Source: Fischerella sp. PCC 9605
Lineage (GTDB): Bacteria; Cyanobacteriota; Cyanobacteriia; Cyanobacteriales; Nostocaceae
Direction of reading: 5' to 3'
Length of the DNA stretch: 64,000 bases
NCBI RefSeq assembly: GCF_000517105.1
Contig: NZ_KI912148.1
Coordinates: 2,065,812-2,129,811, forward strand
The notes under the pieces are model-generated. The model saw nothing but the letters and a program-made list of their open reading frames with translations. It had not been told where the DNA came from and made no database searches. Below are positions 63,295 to 64,000 of this stretch, in pieces (within the stretch, counting starts at the first letter, position 1; each line of letters begins with the position of its first letter). The position numbers and the translations under genes are program-made.

Positions 63295-63561
63295 TTACCA
63301 CCAGCTACGTAACACCTTAAAATAGCCCTCCAAAAATTGCTTCTGAATGTCTACAGATATACGGGTTAACTGAACCTGCAATTCTAGAGAATTGCTCGCC
63401 AAATTCTCCTGAAAATCCAAAGCTTTATTTAAATTATCACGATAATTTGACACGCCGAAGCTTTGCATGCCCGGAAATGTAGACATCCAAGTCTCGAAAG
63501 TTGCTCTTTGCAAATCACTTACTTGCCTAAAATACTGTTCAAAGGTATTGAAAGCGTTCAT
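63295..63561 (-). CDS. Phasin-like protein, third paralog
   Basis: 88 residues from ATG 63561, which has AGGAG eight bases ahead. MNAFNTFEQYFRQVSDLQRA, TFETWMSTFPGMQSFGVSNY, then LNKALDFQENLASNSLELQV and VDIQKQFLEGYFKVLRSWW follow the phasin layout (linker then LDFQ and QKQF..YF). It is divergent from the phaA copy starting 195 bases away, so both likely share a promoter region. Confidence 0.72.
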   Translation of the reverse strand: MNAFNTFEQYFRQVSDLQRATFETWMSTFPGMQSFGVSNYRDNLNKALDFQENLASNSLELQVQLTRISVDIQKQFLEGYFKVLRSWW

Positions 63562-63755
63562 TTTTCTACTCCTTTTGCTTATACCTTCATACATAATTAT
63601 TATGCTAAAAAATCATGTGCTTAATTATTGAATTAAATAATCTCATTAAATAATAATTCTGCTAATTTCTAATGTATATAAAACTTATTTTTAATGTATA
63701 AAGAAAAAGGGGGAAATACAAACAAATTCCATCAGATTTGCACAGGAGCAAGATA
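63562..63755. promoter_or_regulatory. Divergent region between phasin and second phaA
   Basis: 194 AT-rich bases between two divergent start codons, each with a good ribosome site. Promoters for both directions must lie here or overlap; no motif was assigned with confidence. Confidence 0.45.
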
Positions 63756-64000
63756 ATGCAACAAGCCTATATTGTCTCAGCAGCACGCACGCCATTCGGT
63801 CGCTTCGGAGGAGTCCTTGCAGATTTTTCTCCAGTAGATTTAGGTGCAATATCTATGCGTGCCGCGCTAGAACGAGCCGGAATATCTGGGGAATTTATAG
63901 ACCTGTACATCTTTGGCAACGTACTCCGTTCTGGTCATGGACAGCTATTGCCCCGTCAAGCAGCTTTCAAGGCTGGTATTCCAGAAACAGCGAACGGATA
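63756..64000 (+). CDS. phaA: Second acetyl-CoA acetyltransferase, cut by window end
   Basis: The open frame starts at ATG 63756 with AGGAG eight bases before it and runs off the window. Its 81 visible residues (MQQAYIVSAARTPFGRFGGV, LADFSPVDLGAISMRAALER, IFGNVLRSGHGQLLPRQAAF) align along the whole length with PhaA at 49525, clearly a paralog. The catalytic cysteine lies just beyond the edge. It suggests a second PHB operon to the right. Confidence 0.88.
   Translation, partial: MQQAYIVSAARTPFGRFGGVLADFSPVDLGAISMRAALERAGISGEFIDLYIFGNVLRSGHGQLLPRQAAFKAGIPETANG

Noticed and set aside
1-64000. tRNA, rRNA, riboswitch or origin of replication
   Set aside because: No cloverleaf, rRNA core or known riboswitch sequence was recognised by eye; a covariance-model search would be needed to exclude small RNAs.

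Overview
The window reads as chromosomal DNA of a filamentous, probably heterocyst-forming or Chlorogloeopsis/Fischerella-type cyanobacterium. Direct signs are the very frequent HIP1 palindrome (GCGATCGC) inside and between genes, a Psb34 photosystem II gene at 3822-3992, heptanucleotide short tandem repeats of the Nostoc type, and many small inverted-repeat elements. No rRNA, tRNA or CRISPR array was recognised.

Layout. 0-5.4 kb: a truncated sensor fragment, a di-heme cytochrome c peroxidase, then a zone of gene decay (three fused SDR remnants, two AraC remnants on opposite strands, psb34, a frameshifted TRADD-N-associated membrane protein, a dead zinc-ribbon gene). 5.4-14.1 kb: mobile DNA. 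It holds an IS1182-type element with a frameshifted transposase, a molybdenum sulfite-oxidase-like enzyme, an IS4-type element interrupted by a large serine recombinase, an ISAs1 remnant, and at least two MITEs with clear target duplications. 14.2-21.6 kb: stress and housekeeping genes (peroxiredoxin-like, glutathionyl-hydroquinone reductase, two 17M-type stress proteins, AI-2E transporter, NADAR hydrolase, NarL-type regulator).

21.9-32.1 kb is a peptide-export locus. Four small precursors with double-glycine leaders (two are a 360-bp tandem duplication) are followed by a protein with two cyclic-nucleotide-binding-like domains, an HlyD-type adaptor, a C39-peptidase ABC exporter and a second large ABC exporter. 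This is the NHLM/NHLP-type bacteriocin export set, with no recognisable modification enzyme and no cysteine in any core peptide. 32-43.7 kb: a frameshifted SDR, a 21-bp minisatellite, a frameshifted MscS channel, a truncated MarC protein, an Ntn amidase, a Coq4-family protein, a 1251-residue secreted phosphodiesterase/esterase mosaic, and a ribbon-helix-helix protein with a perfect internal duplication.

45-64 kb is the most striking region: a carbon-storage island. Malate synthase and isocitrate lyase (the complete glyoxylate shunt, rare in cyanobacteria) are followed by a phasin, phaA, phaB, phaE and phaC. Then come an SDR, an alpha/beta hydrolase, a methyltransferase, a second phasin, an unrecognised about 400-residue domain fused to a phasin, a signal-peptide-bearing PHB depolymerase, a decayed phasin, another phasin, and the start of a second phaA at the window edge. 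Together these would make PHB from acetyl-CoA, coat and degrade it, and return C2 units to C4 acids. HIP1 sites within phaA and aceB argue that the island is resident rather than contamination.
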